Part shown: positions 1 through 11,855 of the stretch, piece by piece
How positions within the stretch are numbered: position 1 is the first letter of the stretch
How the letters are laid out: each line of letters starts with the position of its first letter
Assembly (NCBI GenBank): GCA_029449245.1
Contig: JANATF010000006.1
Location: 1,488,001 to 1,552,000 of the forward strand
Direction of reading: 5' to 3'
DNA: 64,000 nt
DNA from: Mortierella alpina
Lineage: Eukaryota; Mortierellomycota; Mortierellomycetes; Mortierellales; Mortierellaceae
Program-made: the position numbers and the translations under genes
The notes under the pieces: generated by a model
What the model was told of the DNA's origin: nothing
Database searches by the model: none
What the model saw: the letters and a program-made list of their open reading frames with translations, nothing else

Positions 1-664
1 TACGTGATGGAGTTTGATTCCGCATCATCCTCCACGGACGAAAAGGTCCTCGCATCAATAGTCCCTGTGCCATCCTCGACCTGAAATATGTGCTGTGTTG
101 ACTGGCGGTTAATGGTTCTGACCACGCCAATAAAAGTGATCTAGAGGGGAAAAGAAGTTGCGAACATATAAAAGAGAGACGTTACAAACACGTCAGTTTG
201 AGCGAACGTAAACGATCCAGCTGCGGCGATTGTCACCCGATATCACATGCTGCTATACCTGTCCGAGATCATGGCCATCAATCTTGAAATCACCGTCAGA
301 GTGAGTCTGGGCGACAGTCTGCAGCTGCTTGATCGTCACGGGTCGCAATGTGTGGTTGGCGTTTTTCTACGTTATGAAAGTGTTCAAGTCAGTGGGGTTG
401 TCCATGGTTGCGCCAGTTTTTCGACCAGCGGATGAGCGAATCAAGTCTTGAATAGATCTACCTTGGGTGCGCCACCATCACTGCCAAAGCTGTCCTGGAC
501 AAAGCCCTGGCCCTGGCTGGAATTGTAGCCTCTGTTGAAATCTACATGCAACAGGGACAAAAGTTGAATTAGTCAAGCGGTGGTCAAGAGGTATACTGTC
601 TCAGGCTCTAGGTCCCCAAGGTTTGCTGCAGGGTGCGAGTGCCGGCTATGTTCTTACTGGACAT
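1..664 (-). CDS. RFA2: Replication protein A 32 kDa subunit (RPA32/RFA2), 5' part, cut by window edge
   Basis: RPA32 is the middle subunit of the single-strand DNA binding complex RPA, acting in nuclear replication and repair. Four exons read on the minus strand: 664-658 (a 7-nt micro-exon, ATG TCC A), 541-462, 366-259 and 140 to beyond base 1. Each junction has GT-AG ends and matching phase. The product starts MSNFNRGYNSSQGQGF, a Gly/Ser-rich N-terminus as in RPA32. It continues with LRPVTIKQL and DFKIDGHDL, the conserved lead-in, then ITFIGVVRTI and QVEDGTGTIDAR, the first strands of the OB-fold. Family identity comes from resemblance to yeast Rfa2 and human RPA2. The rest of the OB-fold and the winged helix lie outside the window. 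The tiny first exon would be missed by most gene finders. Confidence 0.85.
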
Positions 665-1092
665 GCTGATGTAGCGTTACTGTTGGGAAGCGGATGAGGA
701 TGCTGCTGTTGGGTGTAAGCTGATGTGCAGAGGCAAGGAGATTGATTTTTGGTGGCCACAGGCAGCAACCAAACAAAACAGGTCGTGGACTGCCGTGCCG
801 CCTGTGGACGCGTTCAATTTGCGCGTCTCGTGGTTGCAAATCAAAATATCCAAAGCCACTCCTCACACAAGGAAATCAACTTCGAAAAAACGCGACACTT
901 GGATACATCAAATTCACTTTGCGAGATCAAATAGTATTATAGTACATGTTGTAAAGAAGGAAGGATGTTGCCACTATATGTTTGGTTGACAGCACGAGAG
1001 TTATATGTACAGCAAGGAGGAAGGATGGTTGAAAAAGGTGCAACGAGAAAAGCACCCGCACGAGGTAAAGGCACATCACCAGGGAGACATAC
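665..1092. other. Intergenic: RPA32 promoter side and 3' UTR of the IPT-ankyrin gene
   Basis: This is the 428 bp between two minus-strand genes. It should hold the RPA32 promoter and the 3' UTR of the upstream neighbour. I see no convincing conserved exon, TATA box or RNA gene. Confidence 0.5.
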
Positions 1093-4000
1093 TTAAGAAG
1101 ACAAAATCGTCTGATCCTCATCGGCTTCACCCTCGTCGTCACCAAGTGCGCTGCTCGATGTTTCCTGCTCCTGCTGCCCCTGGTAGTGCTGCTGCACGCG
1201 GGGGTTCGACAGTGCTGTTCTTGTGGATCCCCGAGGGGATGCGGGCACAGGCATGCCACCCAAGAACAACATTGATTCAGACTCGACATCGTCACGGCTG
1301 CTCTGAATTACAGCCTGCTCAGGGGCGCCGCCTCGACGTACGCCCACTCCGTCGTAGCCGCGACGACCCGCAACTACGACACCGTGGCCGGCCCGGTCCT
1401 CAACCCGGGCGGCCACCATTCGAACATCCTGAACGTGAACAGGTTCCATCACGTTTTCTAGGACGTTCGAGCGGTCAACCTCGGGGAGGAGGAGCCGGCG
1501 GTGGTTCTGGACTCCGCTCGGAGGGGGCAGCACCACGCTGCCAACTATCCGCATGTCCAGCAAGCCCTCGCCATCGATCACATCGCGCTGGACGTTGGAA
1601 TCGACCCGGAGAGTGTGTTGGAGACTCGTAGACTGGACATTGGCATGCTGCGACTGCAGCTGGCGCTCATCCTCAAAAGGGATAGCCGATAGAACGTCTT
1701 TGTAACCCTTGTCGCTGGAGAGAGTGGTCCACTCAAAGTCCATAGTCGAATCCCTAGGCTGGTCAGGGAGTGCCATACGATCCTTGATGACCATGTCGCA
1801 TGCAGGGGAGGCATCAGGATGCTTGATCATGCTGGTTGTTTGGGGTGCGCTTAGGTTATGATTCACAGCCGGATTTAACAGCGCATCCACGCCGCTCGCG
1901 GTTGTATCCAATTTTGCCTGAACACCATTCTGGCTGACAAGTCCAGCATCAACAACCTTGTCCATCTCGACATCATCATTCTTGGAGGGAAGGCTGAACG
2001 GGATGAGGATATCGATTAGCGTCTGGGAGCCCAGGCGGTATGCAATGTCAAGCGCTGTGCATCCGTTCTTGTCTCGATGTTGAATGTCAATATCTCTGCA
2101 GATCAAGTTCTTGGCAAGGGCCTCAAACTCGAGCAGGACCGACAGATGGAGCATCGTATGGCCGGTACTGTTGGCGATCGACAAGCCCTCAAGGTTCATG
2201 GCCATGGGTGTGTCCAAAATCTTGAATGAGTTCAAAACCATGTTCTCGAGGTTGGCGAACGAGCTCTGAGAAGTTTGGTCTGAAGTCACAGCGCTGCTGC
2301 TACCTTCCAAAATATCATTCCACATGGCAAACTCGTCGGCACGGCTAAGGACAGAGTCTATGGGTCCGTCCATGCGGGCAGAGATGTTCATCATTCGTTG
2401 GAGAGCGAGCTTGACCAACTCCTTCTCGTTATCGTCGACATAGGTGAACGTTGTCTGGACGGGCATGTTGTGTTGGACAGTTGAGTAGAGTGCAAACACA
2501 GGAACCGTTTCGGCTTTAGTCCAAGCAGGGGTGAAACACTCAACCATATGGTCACGCTGCGGGATGATGGGAACAAAGGTCTCGCCAAAGCACACATACA
2601 TCATCTCTCCGACAGTAAAACCAGAACCGTGGATGGTGATCAAGGTCCCGCCACGAGTAGGACCGGTACTGGGGGTCATGTGGCTGATCAAGGCCATGGG
2701 AGCTGGCAGCTGCTGTTGTTGCTGTTGTTGCTGGTGTTGAATGTGCATAGGCGAAGCCGGGGAGGATTCATCTGGTAGTTCTGGAAATAAGGTCGTCATC
2801 GCGTCCGGTGGCCCTGTAGTCATCATGGAGCTTGTGTCTGAGATTCTGTCGACGAAATCAACTAGTTCTGGGCTGACAGAATACTCGCTTGAAGAACAAC
2901 TGGATGTTGAGTCCGGCGGCGAGGGTATATAAGGCTGATGATAACCACCGGGCTGCTGTAATGGATTTCCTGCTCTGTTCCCGACATTCTTGGGTTCTCG
3001 CTTCGTCTTACTGGTAGCAGACTTGAGGACGTTCCTTGCCCGTTCCTGCTTCAGCTGCTGCTTCAGCTGCTGCTGCTCAGCCTTCGCTTGAGCCTTCGCC
3101 AACGCTTTGGCAGCGCGGGCTGCAATGCGGTTCTTGTTTTGGTGGTAAAACATAAGCGGCAAGGTCACATGGGAAGCAATCGAGTCATCCGACTGTGAGT
3201 CGAAGCGCACGACAAAGCCTTCTTTCTCTTTCTTGTGTCCGCAGTAGCAGTTGACCTTGAACTGGATGTTGGCGACACCAGACCTAAAGCTGATTAACGC
3301 ATCCCCGTTGTCGTCACGATGCAGTTCGGGGAGTACGTGCAAGATCTATAGAAACAAGTAAGAAATTACAGTTCACATCAGTTTGTATTCTCGGAGAGAA
3401 GATGTCAGAATATTAAAATAAAGCCATAGTGCTTACACGACTCTCAGACTTTTCCAGCTTGGAGGACATACGGCGGGCACATCGAACGCAAGCCTCTTTC
3501 TCCTCCTGCCAATTGCTGGAAGGACATTGGAGTGATGCAGTAACATCCAGAATGCGCTTGGAGGTCAAATCCTCGGCAGACATGACCTTGTCCGGTTGAC
3601 TGAAGAACAGGTCCTTTGGCAGTCGGAGATAGTCAAAATTGCGCACGACATCACCGTCCACGATATTAACGATGGACAGCTCGACGTAAATGATGGTCTC
3701 GATGCGGAGACGATCCTCGATCTGAGTTGGCACGTACTCCTGCTGCTCCTTCTTGAAGACATGGGTCTTCACGTTCAAGCGGCAAGTCACAGCTGGGTTC
3801 GGAGTGCTACGATTCCACATAGTGCCGATGAAAATGGAATTTGAGTATTAGAAGCCAAGCTTCTCCAAAAATCTTGAATGAAAAAATGGATTGCGCAACA
3901 CATACTCTTTGAGGAACTCGGCGGAGGAAGGTAGGTGGGAGGCGCTCTGCTCTTGAATGGCGAGCTGAGCTTTCTTCATATCACCCATGCGGACGGCGGA

Positions 4001-4225
4001 GGACTATGACAACGTAGAATATTAAAAAGGCTGGAGCGTCAGGCGAATGGGGATTGGTCCAAGTATGGATGCGGTAAAGCGGCGTCCCTGTGCACAAGCT
4101 TGATTGCTGCTGATCCGCTTTTCGTTTAACACTACCTTATGCTGCTGCAGAAAGGACGATTCAAAGGACTCCTGGGAGCCTAGAGTTATGGTGGCTGGAG
4201 TAGCGACGGCGGAGTATGGAGGCAT
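1093..4225 (-). CDS. Spt23/Mga2-like transcription regulator with IPT/TIG domain and ankyrin repeats
   Basis: A probable nuclear transcription regulator. Four exons: 4225-4136, 4003-3906, 3806-3437 and 3345-1093, all GT-AG and phase-matched, giving about 936 aa. An N-terminal conserved region has a Cys/His-containing core (NCYCGHKKEKEG). A short polyglutamine run follows, then an IPT/TIG domain at about residues 400-490 (STGPTRGGTLITIHGSGF). Two ankyrin repeats lie at about 578-640 (HTMLHLSVLLEFEALAK; NGCTALDIAYRLGS). This order is that of yeast Spt23 and Mga2, which activate fatty-acid desaturase and hypoxic genes after release from the ER. Unlike those proteins, I see no C-terminal membrane helix; the tail is acidic and Gln/Ser-rich. 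It could therefore be a soluble member, or the anchor may be lost. The ATG at 4225 is chosen because exon 1 is in phase and of low complexity. Confidence 0.78.
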
Positions 4226-4240
4226 GATCGGACGGTGTGC

Positions 4241-4285
4241 GGTGTGCTGCGATGTGGTGTGCTGTGATGTGGTGTGCTGTGCTGG
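4241..4285. repeat. Three tandem 15-bp units upstream of the IPT-ankyrin gene
   Basis: Three nearly identical copies of GGTGTGCTGTGATGT stand at 4241, 4256 and 4271. They lie directly upstream of the minus-strand ATG at 4225, so probably in the 5' UTR or core promoter. Confidence 0.8.
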
Positions 4286-5475
4286 AACGGAGGGGTTAGG
4301 TGCAGGCTAGGAACTAAAGAGGTGTGCAGAGTGAAGGGCGCGAAAAGGATATCCGGAGAAGGCAGGGGAGCGGGCGCAGAGGTCGGGATCCGTGGTGTAA
4401 AGACAGGTGAAAGTGAGGAAGAGAGAAAGAGGGCTGATAGAAAATGACATCCATCGCTGTATTATTCACGCGCCGTCTGGCTGTCGTGGGCGTCTGTTGG
4501 ACTTTTTTTCTCGGTTCGATTTTTTGCCACAATCGATACGTACACGTGTACGTGCAACCTAAAAGCTTATTTCAGCTTCACTTCCAAAGTGCAGGGCAGA
4601 TCGTTCTCTGACCCTCGCTCCTCGATTTGATGGCGCCGACTAGAATATCAATATACGCCTGGGAATATTTTATTTCGTCGCATACCAGCTGAACTTTGAC
4701 AGGAGCCACGCAATGCGACTCTGGAGGTAAGATTGACCATGCCTCGATGCGCAGCGGTTCGTGTACTCTTGTTTGTCCACTGCGAATCAGGAGTCAACCA
4801 AAGAGTCCACAAGAAAGCCCTTGGAGGATTTCGAACTTGAAAGTGCAGGTGCCACATGCACCCTCTGTGACCTCATCGGCGCAGCATCAGCTTCATAAAG
4901 CATACGCATAATGTCGAGCTAATGTAACTGAGGGGCTGGGCAGCTGCACTCAAGCCCTCAGCATGCAGAGCGTTAGCACTATGATTCTGATTAGTTTAAA
5001 CCGAACATCTTGTGCGCTACATGCATGCCCATCAGAGTAGAGTTTGCATCAACAATAGGGCGTGTCTAAGGGAGGGGACTTAAGCAATGGCCGTGAGAGA
5101 GGGTGGTCTAGATGCCAATACCTTATGCAGTAGCGTATCTATACTGAGCGCTCATCGTTGAGGATACATTGAACCCTGACTCTCCCTCTCATCTCATAAT
5201 AATAAATGCACTTACACTTTTAGCGCGTGAAAGGCTGAGCTTTGCAGCCGATTCAGCCCGTCTAATACAGACAATCGACTCACAATGCTGCAGAGGGTCT
5301 GTTGAAAGTACGAGAGGAGCTTATGTAATGATATAAATGAAGCGATGCGTTCCGAGACGATGGTAGATCCCATTGTTTATTGGACTAACAATTGAGCTTC
5401 TGTCGATCTCCAACCCGCTACTATCCACAGAGAATACCTAAACACCACACAATTAGAGAGTTAGGTCCTCGCGCC

Positions 5476-5504
<29 letters not shown>
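5476..5504. repeat. Poly(A) tract of 29 bases
   Basis: An uninterrupted A29 run in intergenic DNA. It could be the tail of an old retroposed sequence, but I see no RNA polymerase III boxes or flanking target duplication. I call it only a homopolymer. Confidence 0.85.
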
Positions 5505-5507
<3 letters not shown>

Positions 5508-7470
5508 ACCTGAAAGGAAAGCTGGCTTGAACTCAAGACGGACTCGCTTTGACTTCTTTTTTAAAAGTGGACACCTGAGGAATCTCTTCGTCTCCAATCT
5601 GCGGAACCTGAATCAGAAACGTTATGACAGCCCGTGCCCCTGACAGCACCGTAAAGGCAATGGTCTGAGAACGCGTAACGAGGCAGTATTGCTGATATTT
5701 TCGCGCTCATATCTCCATGCATGCGTACATTGTTAATGAGCAGCCTGCATGCTGCCACAACACAACGAGAGGGGAGCAAACCAATCTCCTGTAAAGCTCG
5801 ACCGCTCATAGAGAGCAACTTTTTGGGGTCCATCCTGCGAGTTGCAACGTTGACTGCAGCTTGAAACTGCCGTTTTTCTTCTGCGTCTGCTCCTGTCCAC
5901 AAACGAGTTCAGATGCGAGAGGGGAGGGGACGGACGCGCCTTCGACCCAATAAACAACATGTTGTACAAAAACGTAGCGCCGGGCCTTACGAAGGAAAGG
6001 GAGGATCCTAGCACACGCATATACTGAAACGGTGTGGATGCTCCTCCCCCTTCCTCTCGAGCGTGTTTTGGACCACTGACCGGAGGTAATCCTTGCGATC
6101 AAGTACGCAAACGTATTGACGCACTGATAGCAACATTGCAACACTAAAACAGCCTACCGTCAGAACTGTACATGTACATTTACATACTGCACATGGTTAA
6201 TGCATTAGTTAGTAGAGACAATCTTTATTTCTTAAAGTGGGCTCTTGTTTTCTTTCTGTGTGTGTGTCGAATTGTTTGCCCAAAAAAAAGAGGGGGAAGG
6301 AGAAGAAAGACCAAGAAGAGGAGCGGCACGGCCAACCCTTCTCCTCGGTGGTACATAACCAAAAGACTGGAAAAGAGATAACTCCTAACATGAAGCTCAA
6401 TATTTTTCGGTTCGTCACTGGTGCGCTGACAACTTTCCCTGGGTGGCTCGAGGCAACATGAGCCATTCAAGATAAGGGAGAGCACGATGTCCTGTCCTGA
6501 TGTACCTCAGAACGTGTAGCTGCATAATTATGTGGGATTGCGTTGTGAGTATGCGGGTCGTTTGTCACAGGTCGAGTAGAGCAGGCATCCCCGTAACGCC
6601 TGCTCTTACGGCGGGAAAAGAGGAGACAAACGAAAGTGAGATGGAAAATAATTGCGCGTTCTTTTGAGCACTGACCAACTGAAAATGGTGCACTACATCA
6701 TGTTTGTGCACACACACAACGTATAGTACACACACGTTGAACTGAATTGCAGACGTCAACTTAAATTTTACATCCTGGTCATGATGCATTTCTCAATGTC
6801 TAGACTACTGCAGTCGAGCCCTGTTTCAAGTTCTAGTCCCTCTATACTTTTCGATTAGATCGTGTTGTGGTTTTGCGTATGTCTGCTTTTGGGGTGTGTG
6901 CACATGAGAGTGCACCAACTGTCGATCCACTCCAATATTCTTGATAGAATCAGACAACCAGCGCTTGCGCGTGCAATTTAATCTCTCGCAAAACCACGTC
7001 GTTGACATTCCATGCTGACAACACATGAGTCGACGACACGAACCTACGATCTGCACGGTGAGGCCTCGCTTCGAGTTTTACGGAAGAAGGGGAAGCAGCA
7101 GACCAGAGATTACCGGCAAAAGAGGGGGGTGTTTGCTGGACGACAGATAAAAAAAAGATGGAGGCTGTATACAAAAAGGAGCATCCAACTGATATGTGCA
7201 GGTCCAGGAGGTCGGCGAACTACTTGGGTGTAGCTGAACCGAAATATGCAGTCTGGAATGCTCCTAACCGCACGATCCGCTCTCTCGTCTGAATGTAAGT
7301 GAGGATGTCCTGTCTGTGTATGCCTCCATGCTCGCTCCTTCCCCTCCAGCTCTCATTCACCCAGTCTCTCGTTTTAATGTTTTTTTCTCGTGCTCTTACT
7401 CACTCACTCAGTCACCCATTCACCCATTCACTCATTCACTATTCGGCTTTAATAATTTCTCAAGCTGTTC

Positions 7471-7546
7471 CTCTCCTTCCTCCATATCTCTCTCTCTTTC
7501 TCTCTCTCCCTCCCTCTCTCTCTTCTCTGTCTCTCTCTCTCTGCTG
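7471..7546. repeat. CT-rich microsatellite in the zinc-finger gene promoter
   Basis: A run of CT/TCTC units about 1 kb upstream of the zinc-finger ATG. It is preceded by imperfect CACTCATT-type repeats at 7405-7440. It probably belongs to the promoter or the 5' UTR. Confidence 0.75.
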
Positions 7547-8573
7547 CTTCTATGTATGTATCCATCCGAAGCCGTGTGAATCTGGGGATGGCGAGGAACT
7601 AGTCCTCTCTCCCTCGTTTTGCAGTCCGCGTGCATTGATTCCTTAGCACTTTATGCTTTATGGTTTTGTTCTATTTTCTGAGCGTTTGCAACAAGGAGTG
7701 GATCCCATTGAGTGGTGTCTGGACTACCTGTTCCCTTGCTCTCACAACGTTCAAAATCATACCCCCTCCGAGGCCACTCTACACCTTTGATGATACTTGT
7801 CTGTCGGTCCAGCACACGTAGTCCTCGGCGAATCCCAATGGCGCCCTTACTTTCTGCTCTGTCTGTTCATTTTCTCGAGGTTGCGGAACCCGGCTTGGTC
7901 GGTCACAGTTCCAATTGCAACCAAAAAAAAAGGAAATCTTTGTCATCAGCATGCTGGTTCTCTGAGTTCCCACCTTCTTTTCATCTCTATCCACACACAC
8001 CTCTCATTGTACCTCCCACTCTCTCACGCACGCATCTCCTCCAAGCCAATTCACTTTCCTTCTTCCTTCCTTTGTTCCTCCTCTTCCACTTTTCACTGGT
8101 TTCTTAGCTTTACCGACATTGTGCGAGACTTTTTCAGCACTACCCGGTCCCCAGTTCCCTCCCGCCTTCGTCCTCTTTGTTTGCGGCGCTAACTTCTGGG
8201 CACAACGCCTCGATCCATAACAGCAGACGGTGGTTACGTCTCGTCTCAGCATTGAAAGACCCTCCACAATTGCTGCTTGGCGTGTATGTATTGTATCCCC
8301 TCTCCGAGGCACTTTCCTATATTGTCCTGATCTCCCCTCTTTCCCGAGCCCCTTGCCCTGGTCTGTCAACTGCACACGTTATCAGACCGTTGAGGGAGGG
8401 AATTCTTTCAGCCTTCTCCTCGAACAACCTCACAGGCTTCTCCTAATGGACAAAACAAACATCGTTTGGCTCGGCACGCTCACTCCACCCACTGTTCAGC
8501 GTTTCTGATCCTTTATCTTGATCTCGTGCCCATTCTTATAGCGCTCATCCCCACGCTGTTTTCCTGTCCTTCA

Positions 8574-9077
8574 ATGCACACGCAAGTTCAAGCCCCCAAT
8601 AACAGCAATACTAAAATCAGCAGGCATTGCCGCCCAACCCATATTTCCCTGAACCCACGCGTTTCAACATCGTCATCATCCTCGTTGTCCGATCAATCTC
8701 CCTCGGAGCCTTCCACTACCTCCCTGGTCGTATCGACAGGCGCTCGAGTGACCCCGGTCAAAGCGTTTCAACACACGAGCATGGATTCCTTCAGCGTTAT
8801 GACCCCCGTCACCCCTGGCAGTAGTCATCACAATATCGCTCACCCTTTCTCTGAAAACAGTGCCAGTCATGGTGACTTTCTTCAAATGGCGAACTCTCAA
8901 CAGCAACAACAGCAGCAGCAGCACTGCAATTCACAGAGTCAAGAAAATTTGTACCAGCTCCAGACCATAAGTTCGACGACTCAGTTCCAGCAACAGCAGC
9001 AGCAGGTGATGTACCAACAACAGCAACAACAGCAAAGGCTTCATATGCAGATGCAAGTACACGCCCAGCAGCAGCAG

Positions 9078-9109
<32 letters not shown>

Positions 9110-11855
9110 GCAGCAGCAACAGCAGCTTCAACAACAGCATCATCATCAACTTCCACCACGGCAACGTAACGCACTTCAACAAAAGATACTACAGCAACAG
9201 CAAGAGCAGGGGTTCCCTCTGGCACTCTCAATGCCATTCGATGCTATGCAACAACAACAACAGCAACAACAGCATCAAGCGGAGGCACCTCACTCTCCAT
9301 CCCTGCTACAGCATCAGCAGCAGCAACATTCCAAAAGGGGGCGTTTCGGCGTCGTATCGGCAAGTACAGCTCCCCCGACACCACTCTCAGCGGATGCGAA
9401 TTACTGGCCCATGCTTGGAGCCTCTAACCTCGAGGTCATCTATATGGACCCACAGCCATACCAAAACCAGCACAATCAGCAGCTGCAAAGACTTGCTCCG
9501 CCAACAACTGTCCAAAGCATTACGCCAGATCATTTCCAAAAATCCGACTTTGAGTGGATTACAGACGTGTCCGACATCGCGTCTACTAAGACAGCTGCCA
9601 CGACGACAGCAACCAGCGGTATTTTCAACCACATGGGCACAACCCCTGACTACGGGCCTACGCCAGTCACATCCTCTGCTTCGCCGTCAACGTCGACATC
9701 GATGAGTTCTACCCCTTCGCTGTCGTCAGCTGCGTCCACGGGCGGCAATGGGTCCTATGACCTCTTCAATACCATGCCTCCAGCCTCTACCAGCAGCAAT
9801 GAGCCTGAGGCGTTAGCCGCTGTCTCAACTGCACTAACCACTACAACTTGGACGGAAGTCTCTTCACCTGCCCGATCCGTATCTGTATTTGCTGGACCGA
9901 ACATACCTTGCACTTTAGAACAGGAAGCTGTGTTGGATTTTATTGCTAAGGGTAGCATACAGAGTAATCCTATGGACAGCAGAGGGGCCAGAAGGCGACG
10001 ATCCAAGGGGCTGAAGGAACCTAAGGCAGGAGCCCTGTCAGCATCTCCTTCTGCGAGGGAGAGCAGTCTTCAGGTCGCTCCAGAGTCGACATCTCAACCA
10101 GCAACGCAGCCTCCGACACCATCGATGCCAACGCCCATGTCGCCTATGAAGAAGTTTGCAGATGCACAGTTCACGGCTCAGCTGAACAACTCAGTGCACG
10201 TAAAGCAAGAACCCTGTAGCAGCGGCGACATTTCCGCGGCACCAACATCAGTACCGTTATCAGCTGGGTCGTCTTTGTTTGACCTCTTATCACTTTCGCC
10301 CTCCACCAAAGTTGAACCTATCCTTAGCTATGGCCAGCATCAGCGGGTTTTAACCACAGCTTCACAAGACTCCCGCAATGGCTGCAACGGTCATCTGACT
10401 AGCAGTATGTCTTCACCAATCCCAAAGGCGGTGGCACACCTACGGTGCATGAGCAACAACAGCAGTGGTAGTCTCAGCAATAGCCATAGCAACCAGATAA
10501 TGCCTTCAAACTTGTCATTTCAAGTTACTCCAAAGCAGGAAGGATTGTCTCACGGTCGACGTGTTGACAATATCTATAGTAGCACTCACGCCAGTCCTGA
10601 AGTGGATGCAGATGCGGACACAGATGCGGATGCTGAAGGCGAGGTTTATCCAGATCTAGTTATCTCTGGGGATGAGCACACAGCCAGTTCCGGCGGAAGG
10701 ACCAGTGGTTTTAAGCGAGAGCGGGATCTTGACCTGGAAGGCGAGGCAGATGACGATGATGACTCCGATCCGGAGAACGGACGGCCTGCCACCTGTCCGC
10801 ACTGTCATAAGGAATTTCAGTCCAAGGGTTTACTCAGGTCTCATGTTGTCAGTCATTCGTCTGACCGACCCTTTGTGTGCTGGGATTGTGCCGATAAGTC
10901 CTACAAGCGGAACCATGATCTACTCAGGCACCGACGAGAAAAGCATAACATTGATGGCAACGTGGTGCCATCGCGTGGGAGCAGCCGTAGCCAGCAAGGA
11001 TCGGCCAGTGCATCTAGGGGAGATTTGTCAGGGTCAGCAGTCGAGCGAAGGAGCAGTGGACATCACCTGCATCAACAGCAAAGTGTTACGCATCACCCGC
11101 CTACCGTCGCCAGTCAGAATCCAATCCTTGGAAACAGTCAGCATCATCGCCACCAACACCAGTCGGCGCACCACCATCATGACCTCATGTACCCAACGCA
11201 CAGTATGATGTACCTTAGCAACCTCTCTGGCGTTTCAACCCTGGAAAGTACGTACAGCGGAGCTAGCAGCGGTATTGAATACCACCAACCGCATAACCAC
11301 CCCTTATACCGTACGCATACTCAGGAAAACCTGACTGGGTTGGGCCTTGGAGTAGACCTCAGCGCGGCATTTCCTGCACCGACTGGTCTTAGTGTCGTTA
11401 CAGGTGGACGAGTCTCATCAAAGGGCAGACGGTCCAGCCGCGGATCAGGAGGTGCAGGACCCGGCTCAGCGCCTACATCAGCCATCTCCTTGGCGGCGGC
11501 AGCTGCAGCGACAGCTGTCGCTGCTGCAGGGGGACGGAAGCGCAAGTTGTCGGACGCGAGTGTGACAACTCCGACGACACTTCTTGGCCCCACAGCCATG
11601 CTGTCCATGATGTCACCCACGATGACCTCTGCCTCATCTGCAACCACATCCATCGCGGCGAATAATGCAGCCGGCGCTTCAGCGATTGCAAATCTGACGC
11701 ATCAACATCAAAACCAACACCACCTCCCTCAGCACCACGAGCTTGCGTCCCACTATCAGACTAGTGTTGCCCAATACGCGCCCATGCCGGCAATGGCGTT
11801 TACGGAGGATCTTGCTGGTTCGATTGGTGGTGCCTTTGGAGGGTCCTCTGCCTAG
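8574..11855 (+). CDS. Polyglutamine C2H2 zinc-finger transcription factor
   Basis: A single-exon gene of about 1093 aa. The open frame starts earlier at a TTG, but 8574 is the first in-frame ATG; a further ATG at 8781 (MDSFSVMTPV) is an alternative. The N-terminal 300 residues carry several long glutamine tracts with histidine. Ser/Thr/Pro-rich regions follow, then an acidic stretch (ADDDDDSDPENG). Two adjacent C2H2 fingers stand at about residues 741-793: CPHCHKEFQSKGLLRSHVVSH, separated by the linker SSDRPFV from CWDCADKSYKRNHDLLRHRR...H. The finger and linker spacing is standard for sequence-specific DNA binding, and the second finger resembles fungal Crz1-type fingers. The C-terminus is His-, Ser- and Ala-rich. 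Targets cannot be told from sequence. Confidence 0.85.

Larger units (their letters stand above)
4226..8573. promoter_or_regulatory. 4.3 kb divergent intergenic region
   Basis: This separates the minus-strand IPT-ankyrin gene from the plus-strand zinc-finger gene, so it must contain both promoters. Open frames here are short, mutually overlapping and without recognisable domains. The right third (about 7300-8460) is pyrimidine-rich on the plus strand, as is common in fungal promoters and 5' UTRs. Simple repeats inside are listed separately. No RNA gene was recognised. Confidence 0.55.

Noticed and set aside
5476-5550. Poly(A) tract as the tail of a SINE
   Set aside because: No A and B boxes upstream, no target duplication; a GGCTTGAACTC stretch after the tract is in the wrong place.
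8466-8573. N-terminal extension of the zinc-finger protein from a TTG codon
   Set aside because: TTG is not a usual nuclear start in fungi; the first ATG in frame is 8574.
8809-9237. Minus-strand Val/Ala- and Leu-rich frames opposite the polyglutamine region
   Set aside because: They are shadows of CAG/CAA repeats; the plus strand encodes the continuous zinc-finger protein.
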